Shown piece by piece: positions 61,371 through 64,000 of a DNA stretch of 64,000 bases. Every line of letters begins with the position of its first letter. Position 1 is the first letter of the stretch. The translations under genes were made by a program, and so were the position numbers. The notes under the pieces are model-generated. The model was not told the origin of the DNA and made no database searches. It was given only the letters and a program-made list of their open reading frames with translations. The stretch is from JBCBSP01 sp039819095 (GTDB lineage Bacteria > Pseudomonadota > Alphaproteobacteria > Caulobacterales > Maricaulaceae): the NCBI GenBank assembly GCA_039819095.1, contig JBCBSP010000002.1, positions 402,593 through 466,592 on the forward strand, read 5' to 3'.

Positions 61371-61392
61371 CATTTCTGTTTCTACAGAAATG
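61371..61392. promoter_or_regulatory. Operator 2: inverted repeat ahead of the desaturase
   Basis: CATTTCTGT-TTCT-ACAGAAATG (61371-61392) has perfect 9-bp arms. The inner TTTCTGT/ACAGAAA arms and the 4-bp spacing equal those of the site ahead of the regulator; only the spacer differs. It ends 19 bp before the desaturase start and lies between the two genes, so it would control the desaturase. Confidence 0.78.
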
Positions 61393-61411
61393 CAGGAATT
61401 GGAGAGTGATC

Positions 61412-62377
61412 ATGATTGAGCTGGAACGCATCAAGGCGGTCACCGCGAACGGCGAACCGGCGTGTCCACGGAAGGGCGTTGTGAAGTGGTCGCCGGCCCG
61501 ATCGCTGTGGACCCTGCTGCTGACCGGCTTCGGTGTGATCGGCGGTCTCGCCACCCTGTCCTGGGAAGGCGCTCTCGTCTTCTTTGCTTCGACAGCAGCG
61601 ACAATCGGCCTTGGCCACTCCATCGGCATGCATCGTCTGCTGATCCATCGCAGCTTCAAGACCTTCAAACTGGTTGAATACGTTCTGGTCTGGCTTGGGG
61701 TTCTGGTTGGAATGGCCGGTCCGATCGGGATGATCCGCATCCACGATCTTCGCGACTGGGCGCAACGCCAGACTCAATGCCATGACTTTTTCGCCCACCG
61801 GGCCGGATTCTGGACGGACGCCTGGCGCCAGACCAATTGCAGCATCGCGCTCGACCATCCGCCGCTCTTCGCGTTGGAGGCGGAGGTGCGCGACGATCCT
61901 GTCTATCGTTTCATAGAACGCAGCTGGATGCTTCAGCAACTCCCCGTGGCGCTCATCTTCTTCCTGATCGGGGGCTGGCTTTGGGTGATTTGGGGGGTGG
62001 CGCTCCGGGTCGCCGTCTCACTCTTCGGTCACTGGCTTGTCGGCTACTACGCCCACCGCAATGGTCATCAGGGCTGGCGCGTTGAAGGCGCGGCGGTGCA
62101 AGGCTTCAACCTGCCCATCGCCGCATTGATCACGTTTGGCGAGAGTTGGCACGCGAACCACCATGCCTTTCCCGGATCGGCGCGGCTGGGTGTGGAACAC
62201 GGCCAACTCGATCCTGGCTGGATAACCCTGCTCGTGCTGGAGCGTGTTGGGCTGGTGTGGGACATTGTCACGCCAAGCAGTTTGCCGGCGCGCGCCGAGC
62301 TACGCCGTATTGACCCATACGCCGCCGACTCTGAAGGCGCACAGAGAGGCGAAGCCACAATCGCAGCTTCACCCTGA
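61412..62377 (+). CDS. Acyl-CoA desaturase-like membrane protein
   Basis: The 321-residue protein (ATG 61412, GGAGAG 6 bp upstream) has several hydrophobic helices and the first and third His boxes of fatty acid desaturases, HRLLIHRSF (about residue 73) and ESWHANHHAFPG (about 245). The second box is not the usual HRxHH; a region IHDLRDWAQRQTQCHDFFAHR takes its place. It may be a special subfamily or act on a different acyl substrate. The gene is downstream of a GbsR-type regulator and an operator. The C-terminus is hydrophilic. Confidence 0.85.
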   Translation: MIELERIKAVTANGEPACPRKGVVKWSPARSLWTLLLTGFGVIGGLATLSWEGALVFFASTAATIGLGHSIGMHRLLIHRSFKTFKLVEYVLVWLGVLVGMAGPIGMIRIHDLRDWAQRQTQCHDFFAHRAGFWTDAWRQTNCSIALDHPPLFALEAEVRDDPVYRFIERSWMLQQLPVALIFFLIGGWLWVIWGVALRVAVSLFGHWLVGYYAHRNGHQGWRVEGAAVQGFNLPIAALITFGESWHANHHAFPGSARLGVEHGQLDPGWITLLVLERVGLVWDIVTPSSLPARAELRRIDPYAADSEGAQRGEATIAASP

Positions 62378-62415
62378 CTTGATTTTCCCGCGCGCGAAGA
62401 CCACGTTGCGCCGCC

Positions 62416-63719
62416 ATGACCGCCCCTGTGGAAAACCTTGCCCCGCCGGCGACCGAAGCCGGCGAGACGCAGATTGTGACGTTCGGCTGCCGGCTCAATG
62501 CCTGGGAGTCTGAAGTCATGCGCGACCATGCGCGCGCCGCGGGGCTGAGTGATGCGGTGATCGTAAACACGTGTGCGGTGACCAATGAGGCCGTGCGCCA
62601 GGCGCGCCAGTCCATCCGCCGCATCCGGCGCGATCAGCCTGAGGCGAGCATCATCGTGACAGGCTGCGCCGCCCAGATCGACCCGGACGCCTTCGCGGCC
62701 ATGCCGGAGGTTGATCGCGTTCTGGGCAATGCGGAGAAGCTGCGCGCGGAAACCTTTCGCGGCCTTGCAGTATCGGGCGGGGACCGGGTCTCGGTCGATG
62801 ACATCATGGCGGTGCGCGAGGTGGCGAGCCATCTCGTCGACGGGCTGGAGGGCAAGGCGCGCGCCTATGTCCAGGTCCAGACCGGGTGCGATCATCGTTG
62901 CACTTTCTGCATCATTCCCTATGGCCGTGGAAACGCGCGTTCCGCGCCCGCCGGCGAGGTGGTCGACCAGGTCCGCCGCCTAGTGGAGACCGGCCACTCA
63001 GAGGTCGTGCTCACCGGCGTTGATCTGACCAGCTGGGGTCAGGACCTGCCCGGCGAGCCACAGCTTGGTCGTCTCGTGCGCGCGATCCTTCGGCAGATCC
63101 CGGACCTGAAGCGGCTGCGCCTGTCCTCCATCGATGCGATCGAGATTGATGAGGATCTGTTCCGTGCCGTGGCCGAGGAAGAACGGCTCTGCCCCTATAT
63201 GCATCTGTCGCTGCAGGCCGGCGACGACATGATCCTCAAACGCATGAAGCGCCGGCATCTGCGCGGCGACGCCATCGCGCTGACGCGCCGCTTGCGCGCG
63301 GTGCGCCCGGAAATCGCGTTTGGCGCGGACCTCATCGCCGGCTTTCCGACCGAGACCGAGGCCATGTTTGAAAACTCGCTGCGGCTCGTGGACGAGTGTG
63401 ATCTGGCCTATCTGCATGTCTTTCCCTACTCGCCGCGCCCCGGCACGCCGGCCGCGCGCATGCCCCAGGTGAACGGCGCGGCGATCAAGGAACGCGCCGC
63501 ACGCTTGCGTGAGAAGGGCGCTGAAGCACTCACACGCCATCTCGACAGTCGTGTCGGCCGCGAGATGGAGGTGCTGGTGGAGAAGCCCGGCGCGGCGCGG
63601 GCGGATGATTTTTCCCCGGTCCGGCTCGACGCCCCGGCGCGGGCCGGCGCGCTCGTACGGGCGCGCATCACCGGCCATGACGGTGAACGCCTGATCGGCG
63701 AAGCGCTGGAGGCGGCGCG

Positions 63720-63723
<4 letters not shown>
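62416..63723 (+). CDS. mtaB: tRNA methylthiotransferase MtaB (t6A to ms2t6A)
   Basis: MtaB is a radical-SAM enzyme that adds a methylthio group to t6A37 of tRNA. The 435-residue protein has the N-terminal UPF0004 domain with Cys residues in FGCRLNAWE, NTCAVT and TGCAAQ, the radical-SAM cluster motif CDHRCTFCIIPYGRG and a C-terminal TRAM-like domain (RALVRARITGHDGERLIGEA region). It acts after t6A formation by the TsaB/C/D/E system; tsaD and tsaE are in the same window. Its stop overlaps the ftsY start (GTGA). Confidence 0.95.

Positions 63724-64000
<277 letters not shown>

Overview
The window is GC-rich, densely coded chromosomal DNA from an alphaproteobacterium. Gene content and order (tsaE-amgK-murU-addB-addA-trxA, lptC-lptA-lptB-rpoN-hpf-ptsN with nrnC, mtaB-ftsY, a small NrnC-type ribonuclease, an alphaproteobacterial AddAB) suggest the Caulobacterales/Maricaulales group (Hyphomonadaceae or Maricaulaceae). 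That placement is inferred from synteny; no marker search was possible. I saw no rRNA or tRNA gene, insertion sequence, prophage or CRISPR array, and no gene-free stretch above 300 bp.

Layout. 1-2.7 kb: end of a membrane protein, then tsaD-gpsA. 2.7-10.8 kb (minus): obgE-nadD-egtD-rsfS-rlmH-envC-ctpA-divergent polysaccharide deacetylase-rppH, a housekeeping and cell-separation operon interrupted by the ergothioneine gene egtD. 11-15.5 kb: accessory region with a small membrane protein, a secreted prolyl-oligopeptidase-like protein next to a double-glycine leader peptide gene, and a ferredoxin/ferredoxin-reductase pair. 15.6-25 kb (plus): tsaE-amgK-murU-addB-addA, overlapping genes for tRNA modification, cell-wall recycling and DNA repair, then trxA and a clear terminator. 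25-31 kb: lipoproteins, a PBP1A-type synthase, a phosphodiesterase and an Ntn hydrolase. 31-37 kb (minus): nrnC, LPS transport, sigma-54, hibernation factor and EIIA-Ntr. 37-46 kb: a STAS-like protein, a phosphatase, an orphan lipoprotein, gyrB, LysE, a desaturase divergent from fabI, and a second S9 peptidase.

46.6-59.9 kb (minus) carries the translation cluster rimP-nusA-ylxR-infB ... rbfA-truB-rpsO-pnp. It is split between infB and rbfA by five accessory genes: tetR-phyH, a YdcZ-type transporter, and marR-CPBP protease. The rimP leader has a promoter, then an intrinsic terminator just before the gene, an arrangement suited to attenuation by NusA. 60-62.4 kb: trmB, then a GbsR-type regulator and a desaturase, each preceded by the same inverted repeat TTTCTGT-N4-ACAGAAA. 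The window ends with mtaB and the start of ftsY, whose N-terminal domain contains a perfect hexanucleotide repeat coding for Glu-Pro.

The most interesting items are the double-glycine peptide/prolyl oligopeptidase cassette (11.5-13.8 kb), the paired GbsR operators, the rimP-nusA leader, the Glu-Pro microsatellite in ftsY, and two insertions of accessory genes into conserved operons.
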